64,000 nt of DNA from Novipirellula caenicola. Its GTDB lineage: Bacteria > Planctomycetota > Planctomycetia > Pirellulales > Pirellulaceae. The notes under the pieces were generated by a model. It worked only from the letters and a program-made list of their open reading frames with translations, ran no database searches and had not been told where the DNA came from. Both the position numbers and the translations under genes were made by a program. Below, one piece after another: positions 55,873 to 63,577 of this stretch (position 1 is the first letter of the stretch; every line of letters begins with the position of its first letter). The stretch covers positions 62,001 to 126,000 of the forward strand of contig NZ_BAABRO010000002.1 in the NCBI RefSeq assembly GCF_039545035.1. The letters are read 5' to 3'.

Positions 55873-55954
55873 CATGCACGAAAACACGGCTTGTGGCGTT
55901 TTCTCAAGTGGATGATCAACTCCCTGTCCCCTGTATGTCCTCTTTTGCCGACGG
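55865..55954 (+). repeat. attC-like site 25
   Basis: Left CATGACAT-G-CACGAAAACACGG, right CCCTGTCCCCTGTATGTCC then TTTTGCCGACGGA. The central GTTTTCTCAAGTGGATGATC is regular. Confidence 0.7.
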
Positions 55955-55958
55955 AAGC

Positions 55959-56363
55959 ATGCCAAACCCCTACGTCCCGCCAGACACAGCTATCGACGTA
56001 CGTTCGACGACTGCCTTCTGGCGGTCGCTTACGCGACGCCAAGTGATCGGGTTCATGCTGTTGACTACTCCGTTTCTCCTGTTTCATATCGTACTCGTGA
56101 ACGGTGCAATCTGGCGATTGATCAGACTCTATCCCAGCCACTATGTCCTATATTCGTTTGGCGCCTGTTCACTGATCTTTTGCTCCATTGTTGCAACCTG
56201 TCTCATCTTTCACGCTGTTCGGATAGCGGTTGAGGGGCGTTCCACGAGTGCGATTAAACTCTATCTTGGCACGTTTTTCCTGCTATTCCTCTCCGACTTT
56301 AGCGTTTGCAATATTGGAGACTTATTAAACTCTCCGCTGCAGCAGTACTTCCCCAATCTCTGA
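55959..56363 (+). CDS. Cassette gene: three-pass membrane protein with NPY motif
   Basis: 134 residues from the ATG at 55959. N-terminus PNPYVPPDTAID has the NPY-x-P motif. Helices: VIGFMLLTTPFLLFHIVLV, YVLYSFGACSLIFCSIVATC and LYLGTFFLLFLSDFSVC. Not recognised; same style as the cassette genes at 45418 and 43064. Confidence 0.6.
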   Translation: MPNPYVPPDTAIDVRSTTAFWRSLTRRQVIGFMLLTTPFLLFHIVLVNGAIWRLIRLYPSHYVLYSFGACSLIFCSIVATCLIFHAVRIAVEGRSTSAIKLYLGTFFLLFLSDFSVCNIGDLLNSPLQQYFPNL

Positions 56364-56375
56364 CGCAGCCCGCAA

Positions 56376-57018
56376 CGACGGATAACCAAGTCGAGAACCT
56401 GCGGACTGGCAAGGTGGGATTGACGACCGGGCGCGGGCGAGACATGGAGACATGGAGACATGGAGACATGGAGACATGGAGACACGGAGACACGGAGACA
56501 CGGAGTGAGGAGTGAGGAGTGAGGAGTGCGTTTCAGGTGATCGCGGATGTAGGGCAGAAAGATTGGTGCGACAGAAAGATTTTAAGACCGCGTGTTGAGT
56601 GTCTTCATCTTTTTGTCACCCATATTTTTGCCTGATGGTTGGTCATCAGCGAACATTGCGTCCTATTGCGATTGCGGTCGTCTAGTCGCATCGTCAATTC
56701 AACATTGCGATGAGCATTCGCGGTGATTCGCGTGATTCGCGGGCTAACTGGTGCTGGCGGGGATCTCCTGCCGTCGCGCTGCGACTACTGCTTGACTCCC
56801 GCGTTGGTGTTCCACGGACTCGCGTCCGTGGCTATCGAATTTCGTCGCATTGCGACTGGGGAGCGGGATGAGGCGATTCACGAGGGTCATAGCAGTACGG
56901 ACAGTGCCGTTTTACTTGCCTTTGAATCTTTCTGTCGCACCAATCTTTTTGTCGGTAGTTGCGGTATGATCGCACACGCTCGAACGATAGATAGACAGAA
57001 TAATTGGTGCGACAGAAA
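56376..57018. repeat. Gene-free repeat block: cut attC, microsatellite, duplicated block, MITE B
   Basis: CGGATAACCAAGTCGAGAACC (56376) is a lone left attC half. It runs into an AGACATGG octanucleotide repeat (56439-56503) and a GAGGAGT heptanucleotide repeat (to 56528). A solo MITE B right end (56555-56580) then leads into the duplicate of the block at 47424, with hairpin CCACGGAC TCGC GTCCGTGG at 56812-56831. It closes with a complete MITE B (56929-57018). Confidence 0.65.
56929..57018. repeat. MITE family B copy 3 (90 bp)
   Basis: Ends TTTCTGTCGCACCAATCTTT... (56929-56953) and GACAGAATAATTGGTGCGAC... (56994-57018) are inverted copies. The shortest complete member. Confidence 0.7.
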
Positions 57019-57118
57019 AATGGGACTGACCTGGGCAAGTCGCGTGAGGTACTTTTAGTCCTTAGGGTCGCACGCGAATTTGTTGTTCCTGCGAACGGAG
57101 CACGAATGGCAGTCAGGA

Positions 57119-57212
57119 CGATGTCGTGCACCCGAGTTCGGCTGACGCAACATTGCAAACGAACGATCAATCGTTGGCCTTTTAAAGACGACAACCGCTG
57201 TACCGAAGCCAC
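57119..57212 (+). repeat. attC-like site 26 (degenerate)
   Basis: Left half clear (GTCGTGCACCCGAGTTCGGC), right half weak (AAAGACGACAACCGCTGTAC). Confidence 0.45.
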
Positions 57213-57234
57213 CTTATCGAATAGGCGTCTTAGT

Positions 57235-57468
57235 ATGACCGATAACCGCGAGATCGCAGCGGCGTTGGGCCGGGAACTTTGGTCTACGGAATCGTTTATT
57301 CCGCGGTACAGGGGTGGCGAGAACGGTGGCAGTGCTCGCTCTTACGCTGTCCGAGCGAACGCATCGCCTCGTTCGTATCGCAATGGCTGGATACTTCGCG
57401 TTTCTTTCGTACCAATGGGCACAAGACGACTGAACGTCTTATACGCAAGTAGCGATTACTTTTGCTGA
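57235..57468 (+). CDS. Cassette gene: small hypothetical
   Basis: 77 residues from the ATG at 57235. TDNREIAAALGRELWSTESF followed by a Ser/Arg/Gly-rich part and NVLYASSDYFC. Short, no recognised family; coding status is uncertain. Confidence 0.4.
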   Translation: MTDNREIAAALGRELWSTESFIPRYRGGENGGSARSYAVRANASPRSYRNGWILRVSFVPMGTRRLNVLYASSDYFC

Positions 57469-57584
57469 ATACGCTTGCTAAAATGCAGTCCGCATCGAGG
57501 ATGAACCGTTGACCCCGATGACACCGTTCGCACTACACCAAAATATCGCGTTGAGAGTGCCCCATTCCTGAAGTAGTTGATCCA

Positions 57585-57914
57585 ATGGCTTGCATTAACC
57601 TTGTGACACGTGTTCGCGACTTGCTCGCCGACGTATCGGACGTCTCCGAAAAAAAGATGTTCGGCAGTCTTGCCTTTATGGTGCGTGGCAAGATGTGCGT
57701 GACTGCTCGCGAAGAACGCCTGATGTGCCGAATTGCCCCTGCGTTACACCAAAAATCAATCAAACGAAAAGGATGCACGACCGTCGTTATGCGTGGTCGA
57801 CAATACCAGGGCTATGTTTACATTGACGCAGACTCCGTAAAATCGAAACAAGCTTTGAAATCCTGGATCCAGCTTGCTCTGTCGTACAACGAGGAACTGA
57901 CCTGTTCCGATTGA
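57585..57914 (+). CDS. Cassette gene: TfoX/Sxy N-terminal domain protein
   Basis: 109 residues. KKMFGSLAFMVRGKMCVTA is the TfoX-N signature (MFGG-x-GFMV-GKM), followed by LMCRIAPAL and QGYVYIDADSVKSKQALKSW. Stand-alone TfoX-N proteins are small and cytosolic; in proteobacteria the full protein regulates competence, but lone domains have no proven role. Frequently seen in integron cassettes. Confidence 0.85.
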   Translation: MACINLVTRVRDLLADVSDVSEKKMFGSLAFMVRGKMCVTAREERLMCRIAPALHQKSIKRKGCTTVVMRGRQYQGYVYIDADSVKSKQALKSWIQLALSYNEELTCSD

Positions 57915-57995
57915 ATCCGTGCACGACCGATAGCAATGCCAACAAACCGCAGTCTCTCGTTCCGCGTGACAGTACTTGCATTATTGGCCTTCGGG
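57909..57995 (+). repeat. attC-like site 27 (degenerate)
   Basis: GATTGAATCCGTGCACGACCG resembles the left half and CCGCGTGACAGTACTTGC the right half; outer right box is lost. Overlaps the start of the next small ORF. Confidence 0.4.
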
Positions 57996-58088
57996 AGGAT
58001 GTTTTTCGTCGGCATTCCGTACCTGCGTGATTACCAACAACAATCGATCGAGCATCAAAGACGCAGCACGGCGACGAAAGGCGTTTGA
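57936..58088 (+). CDS. Possible small membrane peptide
   Basis: 50 residues (MPTNRSLSFRVTVLALLAFG, then RMFFVGIPYLRDYQQQS). One hydrophobic segment at about 11-31 and a basic C-terminus. It lies partly over the degenerate attC-like site, so coding status is doubtful. Confidence 0.35.
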   Translation: MPTNRSLSFRVTVLALLAFGRMFFVGIPYLRDYQQQSIEHQRRSTATKGV

Positions 58089-58236
58089 TCATGCTAATCG
58101 CGCCGAGACGATGATGGAAAGCCATCATCCGGGCTGAACCTTACCCAAGGGTTGATGCGATACGTTACCCCCAACCCAATCACACCCCCAACTCATTTCA
58201 CACTTTCTGTCTCTGACTCCAACCGAGATTGTTGTC

Positions 58237-58485
58237 ATGCTATGGTTGATCGGGATCTTACTTGTCACGATTGTTTTGACCGCATGGTGGTTCAACTCAG
58301 CAAGCATTCCATCCGCAGACCAATGGCCGCCCATTTCGGAAGACGAGTTCATCCGCCGCTGCTCGCCTGCGGTCAATCGCGAACGTGCCCTAAAAGTGCG
58401 CCGGATCATTTCGGAACAACTGGGCGTCGATTACGACAGGATCTACCCTGAGCAACGATTTGTTGAAGACCTTGGCTGTGACTAA
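58237..58485 (+). CDS. Cassette gene: membrane-anchored acyl-carrier-like domain, cut before the phosphopantetheine serine
   Basis: 82 residues. One N-terminal helix (LWLIGILLVTIVLTAWWF), then from about 49 RALKVRRIISEQLGVDYDRI and PEQRFVEDLGCD, the first half of an acyl carrier protein (helix I, then FxxDLGxD). The frame ends at TAA exactly where the DSL serine would be; the next codons read CTG. A single base change (TCA to TAA) would explain this, but downstream codons do not continue ACP-like, and an attC-like site begins here. Confidence 0.6.
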   Translation: MLWLIGILLVTIVLTAWWFNSASIPSADQWPPISEDEFIRRCSPAVNRERALKVRRIISEQLGVDYDRIYPEQRFVEDLGCD

Positions 58486-58567
58486 CTGACGCCAGGCTAG
58501 ACTCGCGCTGTCAAAGAATCACCTGAATCGAGCCAGCGGCCCGGTTAACCTTGGTTCCCGACTGGCA
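58486..58567 (+). repeat. attC-like site 28 (second subtype)
   Basis: Right end AGCGGCCCGGTTAACCTTGG then TTCCCGACTGG, as at 40670 and 47152. The left end is directly at the stop of the ACP-like gene (ACTAACTGACGCC). Confidence 0.6.
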
Positions 58568-58569
58568 TC

Positions 58570-59073
58570 ATCACAACGGAATGAGCGTTATCCTGATGTG
58601 GTCCGACTGGAAACGCACGAGCCAACCGATCCCGCGAATATTCACTAACTTGTTTCCACCGCAGTCCTCGGCGATCACGGTAACAAGTCCGGAGCGACGG
58701 TCGCGGATTGCTGACACACGCGCTGCATCGAACTGTCGGTGATCTTCGTTCGGCTGTCGCTTTTGATGATAGGTAGACAGAAACACTGGTGCTGCAGAAA
58801 GAAGAGTCAGGGATGACGATTCGCGATTGGGCAAATCGCCTACGATCGTTGCCTGGTCTCGGCGTCTCCGGTATCTTGTCGTTGCGGCAGAGCGATTTGA
58901 TGGACGAAATTTCAGCTGATTGAGTGAAACGCAAGGCCCGAAGGGTGCAAACGTGCGACGGCCACGCATTGCGTCTTCGCGTCTTCTTGAGGGTCACATC
59001 GTGGATCGCCGCCCAGTGACACCAGCGTCACGCAACGTACCAATAGTGAACCGATTTAGGGACAATCCCGTTC
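58570..59073. other. Gene-free spacer with a solo MITE B end
   Basis: GACAGAAACACTGGTGCTGC at 58775 is a decayed right end of MITE family B. No coding text recognised; the serine-hydrolase promoter should lie near 59000-59070. Confidence 0.45.
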
Positions 59074-60432
59074 ATGACAATCCGAATTCTTCTCTCGTTA
59101 GCTCTGACGGCGATGGTATTCATCGGTGCAGTCGACGCACAAACATCCTCGGAGTCACTTCGGACGTGGACGAGTGACGATGGGGCATTTACGGTTGAGG
59201 CGGAATTCGTCGACCTACGTCGAAGCACGATCCGTCTCCGCAAAGCGGACGGAAATACGATCACCGTACCGTTGACGAAACTCAGTGAGTCCGACCATCA
59301 ATTCGTGCGTGAACAACAAAGCGAAATGCAAAAGGACCGTGTCCAAAACCGTGATCGCCGTCAGCCTACGCAAAACACCTCGCTCCTTGCCCGCCACAAT
59401 GTTGCTTCACTCAACGCAATGCTGGAACCGGTGCGACAAAAACACGGAGTCCCCGCCTTGGCGGCGGCCGTTGTTCAGGGCAACCAGCTGATCGCAGTCG
59501 GTGCTGTTGGTCTGCGACAGATGGATTCCAACGAGACGGTCACCATCGATGACAAGTTTCATCATGGCTCGATATCAAAGCCGATGACGTCAATGTTAAT
59601 TGGCATGCTGGTGGACCGAGGAAAACTCCGCTGGAACACCACCGTAGCCCAAGCGTTTCCTGATTTGCTCGATCGCATTCGGCCCGAATACGCGAACGTA
59701 ACGCTGGAGCATTTTTTGCTGCATCGATCCGGATTGCCGAGCGATCGACGACAATCCCCCGAACTCAATGCGGCGATCAGTGGGCTAAGTGGAGACATCT
59801 TGGAGCAGCGAAAGAAGATGGTGGAAATCGTGCTTCAACAACCGCCGGTCGCGTCGATGGGTGAGAAGCATGTCTACGCCAATTTTGGATATTGTGTCGC
59901 CGCTGCGATGGCAGAGGCAGCGACTGGCGAATCGTGGGAAGACATGATGAATGAGATGCTGTTTGCACCGCTAAAAATGGAAACAGCAGGGTTCGGCCCG
60001 CCTTCGGATCCCGACAAGATCGATCAACCGCGTGGGCATATTGGATTGGGCGCGGAGATGACGCCAGCCCGTCCCACAGCCGACAACGCACCCTGCATGG
60101 GACCGTCCAGCCGAGTGCATTGCAGCGTGATCGATCTGGCGGTATTTGGACATTTGCATCTGCAATACAGTCCAGCCACCTCTAAGCTTTTGTCACGCCC
60201 AACCTTTGTCCGATTGCATACGGACCCACTAAAGCAAAACTACGGACTTGGATGGACGATCAGTCATCCCGACTGGGTTCCTGGCGAGCTTCATTGGCAT
60301 ACAGGGACCAATGGCATGAACTATTCCGGACTCTACATCGTCCCCGCGCGCAACATGGTCGTGGTGGTTTCGACAAACGCGAAGTCGGGTGAGGCGTGTA
60401 CCGAAGTACGGGATCTGATTCTTCGCCAATGA
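59074..60432 (+). CDS. Exported serine hydrolase (beta-lactamase fold) with N-terminal SHD1 domain
   Basis: 452 residues. Signal peptide IRILLSLALTAMVFIGAVDA. Residues about 28-75 form an SHD1-type domain (RTWTSDDGAFTVEAEFVDL, then ITVPLTKLSESDHQFV), common in planctomycete exported proteins. The class C beta-lactamase/penicillin-binding fold follows: SxxK in HGSISKPMTS (about 166), YxN in YANFGYC (about 270) and HTG in WHTGTNGMNYSG (about 410). Likely a periplasmic esterase or peptidase rather than a true lactamase. Larger than other cassette genes; may be native. Confidence 0.88.
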   Translation: MTIRILLSLALTAMVFIGAVDAQTSSESLRTWTSDDGAFTVEAEFVDLRRSTIRLRKADGNTITVPLTKLSESDHQFVREQQSEMQKDRVQNRDRRQPTQNTSLLARHNVASLNAMLEPVRQKHGVPALAAAVVQGNQLIAVGAVGLRQMDSNETVTIDDKFHHGSISKPMTSMLIGMLVDRGKLRWNTTVAQAFPDLLDRIRPEYANVTLEHFLLHRSGLPSDRRQSPELNAAISGLSGDILEQRKKMVEIVLQQPPVASMGEKHVYANFGYCVAAAMAEAATGESWEDMMNEMLFAPLKMETAGFGPPSDPDKIDQPRGHIGLGAEMTPARPTADNAPCMGPSSRVHCSVIDLAVFGHLHLQYSPATSKLLSRPTFVRLHTDPLKQNYGLGWTISHPDWVPGELHWHTGTNGMNYSGLYIVPARNMVVVVSTNAKSGEACTEVRDLILRQ

Positions 60433-60496
60433 CTCGCAACGAAACTCAAGCAACGTCGTCCTCTGCCGGTGCTGGCCTAACGCAAATAAAGTTCGA

Positions 60497-60525
60497 TGTC
60501 GCACCCATCTTTCTATCCACGCTTT
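60497..60525. repeat. Decayed MITE family B end
   Basis: TCGATGTCGCACCCATCTTT then CTATCC resembles the left end of MITE family B, with no partner nearby. Confidence 0.4.
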
Positions 60526-60618
60526 TGGTGTGATCGAGCGTGTTCGCTGGAAAAATAGTGGCTTCAGAACCTGCGGATCGTCTCGGTGAGCGTCCAGAGG
60601 CAGGGTTTAAACGGAAGA

Positions 60619-61927
60619 GGCTCTTCGTCGATTTTAGTGGCTAAAATCTGGTTCCAGCTGTAGCTTTCCACAATAGAACAGGATCCGGATACGGTAGTTC
60701 TCAAAGTTGCGGAAGCCGCGGGCTGCCGACTTGATTGCCTGCACCCGACCGTTGAAAGCTTCACTTTTGGCGTTCGTAATGGAGTACTCGAAGTAGGCCA
60801 GCAAACCAGCGAGGTGTTTCTTGAGCATCCTCGCCACCTTCTTGATCGGATCAAGCTTGCTGCGAATCGCCCATGCATACCAACGATCAAAAAACTTCTC
60901 CGCCCAAGCGGCGCTTCGGTAAGTCCAGAAGTCACGAAACATCTCTTTGATTCCCCACGCGCGTGCCGTCTTGATCGCTACTCGGCGAATGTCCTCCATT
61001 TGCTTTTGCTTGGCATCATCAAGAGTCTCCTCGTTGAAGAGCCAAAACTGACGCGTGCCCGTTAGCGCGTTAATGCCTTCGCGTCGAAGGAGTTTGTTCT
61101 CTCGACGTCGAACCAGGTCGACCGCTTCGACGAGGTGCTGGCTAATGTGAAAATGGTCGTGAACGATCTTTGCTTTGGGAACTTGCTTGACGATGCTGTT
61201 TCGAAAGGCTTGCCAGAAGTCCACCGCGACTGCCCGGATACCCGATTTTTGCTCATCGGTGAGACTGTCAAAGAGTTTGTCGCAAGATTCCTCACTGCGG
61301 TCTTTGACGACTTCCAGCACCCGCGATCCTTCCAGGTCCACCATCAGCGACACGTAGTCTTGACCTTTGCCAAAACTCTTTTCATCAATGCCGATGGTTT
61401 CAATTGGGTCGGTATCACGACGCTGTAGTCCTCGCTCGACCCCACGCTGCATGATCTCGTGAGCGGTGTTCCAGGAGATTTTTAGTAACTTGGTCGCCGC
61501 CAAAACGCTACTAGCCGACTGAAGGACTTTAATGGCAAAGGCTTCAAACATCAGCGTGAATCGAGAGTGCTTCCCGGCCCAGGGCACGGCAATGGTTTTC
61601 ACTCCGCACTGAGTGCATTGTGAGCGAGGGATTGCCGCTTCGATGATGGTCTCGAACTGCATGGTGTCCAGGTGCCTCCACCGACGCGTTGGCGCGGTGT
61701 CCGCACGAGAGCATTCATCCTGGCACTCGGGGCAGCAGGGTTTGCCGCCGGAGTGACGCAATTGGATCACAACCCTGTTGGCATCCATCTGAAGGTCAAC
61801 GTTCTGGACCTGCCACTGGTCATCAAGTCCCAGTAGCAAACGATAGTGAGCATGTAGTTCATTCATGCAACCATGGTAGAAAAACCAAGACCGCTCGGAA
61901 ATCAGCCACTAAAATCGACGAAGAGCC
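60619..61927 (-). mobile_element. ISL3-family insertion sequence (intact, 1309 bp)
   Basis: 24-bp perfect terminal inverted repeats beginning GGCTCTTCGTCGATTTTAGT (60619-60642 and 61904-61927). A 9-bp direct repeat AACGGAAGA lies flush on both sides (60610-60618 and 61928-61936); 8 bp is the usual ISL3 duplication, so one base may be chance. GGCTCTT termini are typical of the family. Encodes one complete transposase. Ends and flanks are seen, and the perfect match suggests a recent insertion. Confidence 0.92.
60634..61866 (-). CDS. ISL3 family transposase
   Basis: 410 residues. An N-terminal zinc-finger region (CPECQDECSRAD, then SQCTQCGVKT) is followed by the DDE domain: first Asp in IGIDEKSFGKGQDY, second in AVDFWQAFRNSI, and the Glu near ITNAKSEAFNGRVQAIK, ending in the family signature RGFRNFENYRIRILF. 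The C-terminal codons run into the left inverted repeat. Full-length and without frameshift, so probably active. Confidence 0.95.
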   Translation of the reverse strand: MNELHAHYRLLLGLDDQWQVQNVDLQMDANRVVIQLRHSGGKPCCPECQDECSRADTAPTRRWRHLDTMQFETIIEAAIPRSQCTQCGVKTIAVPWAGKHSRFTLMFEAFAIKVLQSASSVLAATKLLKISWNTAHEIMQRGVERGLQRRDTDPIETIGIDEKSFGKGQDYVSLMVDLEGSRVLEVVKDRSEESCDKLFDSLTDEQKSGIRAVAVDFWQAFRNSIVKQVPKAKIVHDHFHISQHLVEAVDLVRRRENKLLRREGINALTGTRQFWLFNEETLDDAKQKQMEDIRRVAIKTARAWGIKEMFRDFWTYRSAAWAEKFFDRWYAWAIRSKLDPIKKVARMLKKHLAGLLAYFEYSITNAKSEAFNGRVQAIKSAARGFRNFENYRIRILFYCGKLQLEPDFSH

Positions 61928-62060
61928 AACGGAAGAAGGCGTGCGTGGAGTGGTTCGTAATCCTCCGTTTTTTCTGTTTCGCTCTGCAGCGGCGTGGTAC
62001 AATCGCATTGCACCGCCGCTGGGTTAGCGAATCGTTCCTCGTCTCGCCAGCTCGCCCGGC

Positions 62061-62117
62061 CTGGCAATACAAAATCTTATCGTCTGTCGTCGGGGACGAT
62101 CGACCGTTAGGCAACTG
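62061..62117 (+). repeat. attC-like right end after the IS
   Basis: GTCGTCGGGGACGATCGACC then GTTAGGCAACTGA matches the right half of the array sites; its GTTAGGC also fits the classical GTTRRRY box. It suggests the IS inserted within the cassette array. Confidence 0.5.
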
Positions 62118-62139
62118 AATGTCTCATCGATTGTGAACC

Positions 62140-62865
62140 ATGACCACCATTAACGAAATCGCCCCGGATCTGTTTCGGCTCTCGATCTACGTCGCAGAGC
62201 TTGACATGCAGTTCAATCACTTCCTCGTTCGCGACGACGAGCCGCTGCTGTTTCACGCAGGACTGAAGGCGATGTTTCCGATGTTGCGTGAGGCGGTGGC
62301 CCAGTTGATTGACCCCACCAAACTTCGACATGTTGCCTGGAGTCATTTTGAATCCGACGAGTGCGGAGGACTCAATGATTGGCTGCGAATAGCCCCGCAA
62401 GCGCAACCTGTTTGCACGTTGGTTGGCAAAATCGTCAACGTCGACGATTTTGCCATCCGTCCCGCCTTGGGAATGAGTGCCGACGATGTTCTGGTCACCG
62501 GAAAGTACCGGTATCGGTTCTATCGGTCACCTCACATTCCACACGGCTGGGATGCGGGGGTAATGTTCGAGGAGACACGCAAATCCCTGTTCTGTTCCGA
62601 TTTGTTCCATCACTTTGGCGATGTCGAACCACTGACCTCGTCGGATTTAATCGAGCCAACGCAGGCCGCGATGCAGCAAATGCAGGGTGGACCGCTGGCA
62701 GGTTACATGCCGTATACGCGGCAAACCGAAGGCGTTTTGCGATCACTGGCTGATCTAAAACCTGACACGCTGGCGGTCATGCACGGCTCGTCGTATACCG
62801 GACCGTGTGACCAATTACTCTGTGACTTGGCGGGTGTGATCAAGGAAAATTTCGACCGGGACTAA
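62140..62865 (+). CDS. MBL-fold metallo-hydrolase (diiron flavodiiron-like/ODP type)
   Basis: 241 residues, soluble. NHFLVRDDEPLLFHAGLKAMF is the usual first strands; SHFESDECGGLNDW replaces HxHxDH with HxExD, as in flavodiiron/oxygen-sensing ODP proteins. Later ligands are likely in IPHGWDAGVMF, FCSDLFHHFGD and VMHGSSYTG. Such domains bind a diiron centre and reduce O2 or NO, or sense oxygen. No flavodoxin domain is attached. Possibly the last cassette gene. Confidence 0.8.
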   Translation: MTTINEIAPDLFRLSIYVAELDMQFNHFLVRDDEPLLFHAGLKAMFPMLREAVAQLIDPTKLRHVAWSHFESDECGGLNDWLRIAPQAQPVCTLVGKIVNVDDFAIRPALGMSADDVLVTGKYRYRFYRSPHIPHGWDAGVMFEETRKSLFCSDLFHHFGDVEPLTSSDLIEPTQAAMQQMQGGPLAGYMPYTRQTEGVLRSLADLKPDTLAVMHGSSYTGPCDQLLCDLAGVIKENFDRD

Positions 62866-63031
62866 CCGTCGACCGCGCCAGCGTGACAATCCAGCGACAT
62901 TGCACCGAGCACGCTGCATGCCGTCCGGCATTCTGGGGCTGGTCACAGCGGTTCGTCGCGTTGCGACTGGTAGGACAATTTCGATCGGTTGGTACCAGAA
63001 TAGATCGTCCGGTGCTCAGGTTTTTGAAATC

Positions 63032-63169
63032 TTTCTGTCGCACCAATCTTTCTGTCCTCTCACGCGGTGTGAGCGAGCTTGCACGACGGCAACAGGATGC
63101 ACTGAGAATCTGCGGTTCGATTCGGTGCGCGCGGACGATGGGTCGACAGAAAGATTGGTGCGACAGAAA
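63032..63169. repeat. MITE family B copy 4 (138 bp, perfect 25-bp ends)
   Basis: Left end 63032-63056 and right end 63145-63169 are perfect inverted copies. Within each end TTTCTGTC occurs twice, 17 bp apart. Best-preserved member of the family. Confidence 0.85.
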
Positions 63170-63439
63170 AATGTGACGGCCACGGCGATTCTTGACGGAA
63201 TACGATTGCCGGCGTTGTCTCCATTTTTAATCTCTCATCTTTTAACCTCTTGCTGCATTGATCGTGCGTTGCAACGTGGCCGCAACACCTGCCGTCGCTT
63301 CGCGACTTTGTGCGCCGGGGTGCGTCCTCTTCCACGGACTCGCGTCCGTGGCTACTGCATATCGTCGCGTTGCGACTGGCAACACTGGTTGGATCAGTTG
63401 GCAGCTAGATGGATAGTCCAGTGTTCAGGTCTTTGAATC

Positions 63440-63577
63440 TTTCTGTCGCACCAATCTTTCTGTCCTCTCACGCGGTGTGAGCGTGTTTGCCCGACGGCAA
63501 CAGGATGGACTGAGAATCTGCGGGTCGATTCGGAGTGCGCGGACGATGGGTAGACAGAAAAATTGATGCGACAGAAA
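63440..63577. repeat. MITE family B copy 5
   Basis: Ends at 63440-63464 and 63553-63577 with two mismatches; the interior is nearly identical to copy 4, consistent with tandem duplication of the whole 407-bp unit. Confidence 0.8.

Larger units (their letters stand above)
37920..60500 (+). mobile_element. Integron-type gene-cassette array without integrase (CALIN-like)
   Basis: About 30 consecutive short genes, all on the + strand, most separated by an attC-like palindrome placed between one stop and the next start. The sites share outer boxes (C/G)GxTAAC ... GTTAxCCGACTGA, an inner stem and two unpaired left-arm bases 7 nt apart. Cargo is the usual cassette mix of unknown small proteins. No tyrosine recombinase ORF is present in the window. 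The array seems to continue past the ISL3 insertion to 62865. Orientation and site geometry are seen; recombination activity is inferred. Confidence 0.82.

Noticed and set aside
56439-56528. Second CRISPR-like repeat run
   Set aside because: Same octanucleotide/heptanucleotide microsatellite without spacers.
38463-58567. Reading the intergenic palindromes as simple terminators or REP elements
   Set aside because: They are not followed by T-runs, are longer than REP units, occur once per gene in one orientation, and keep two unpaired bases on the same arm.
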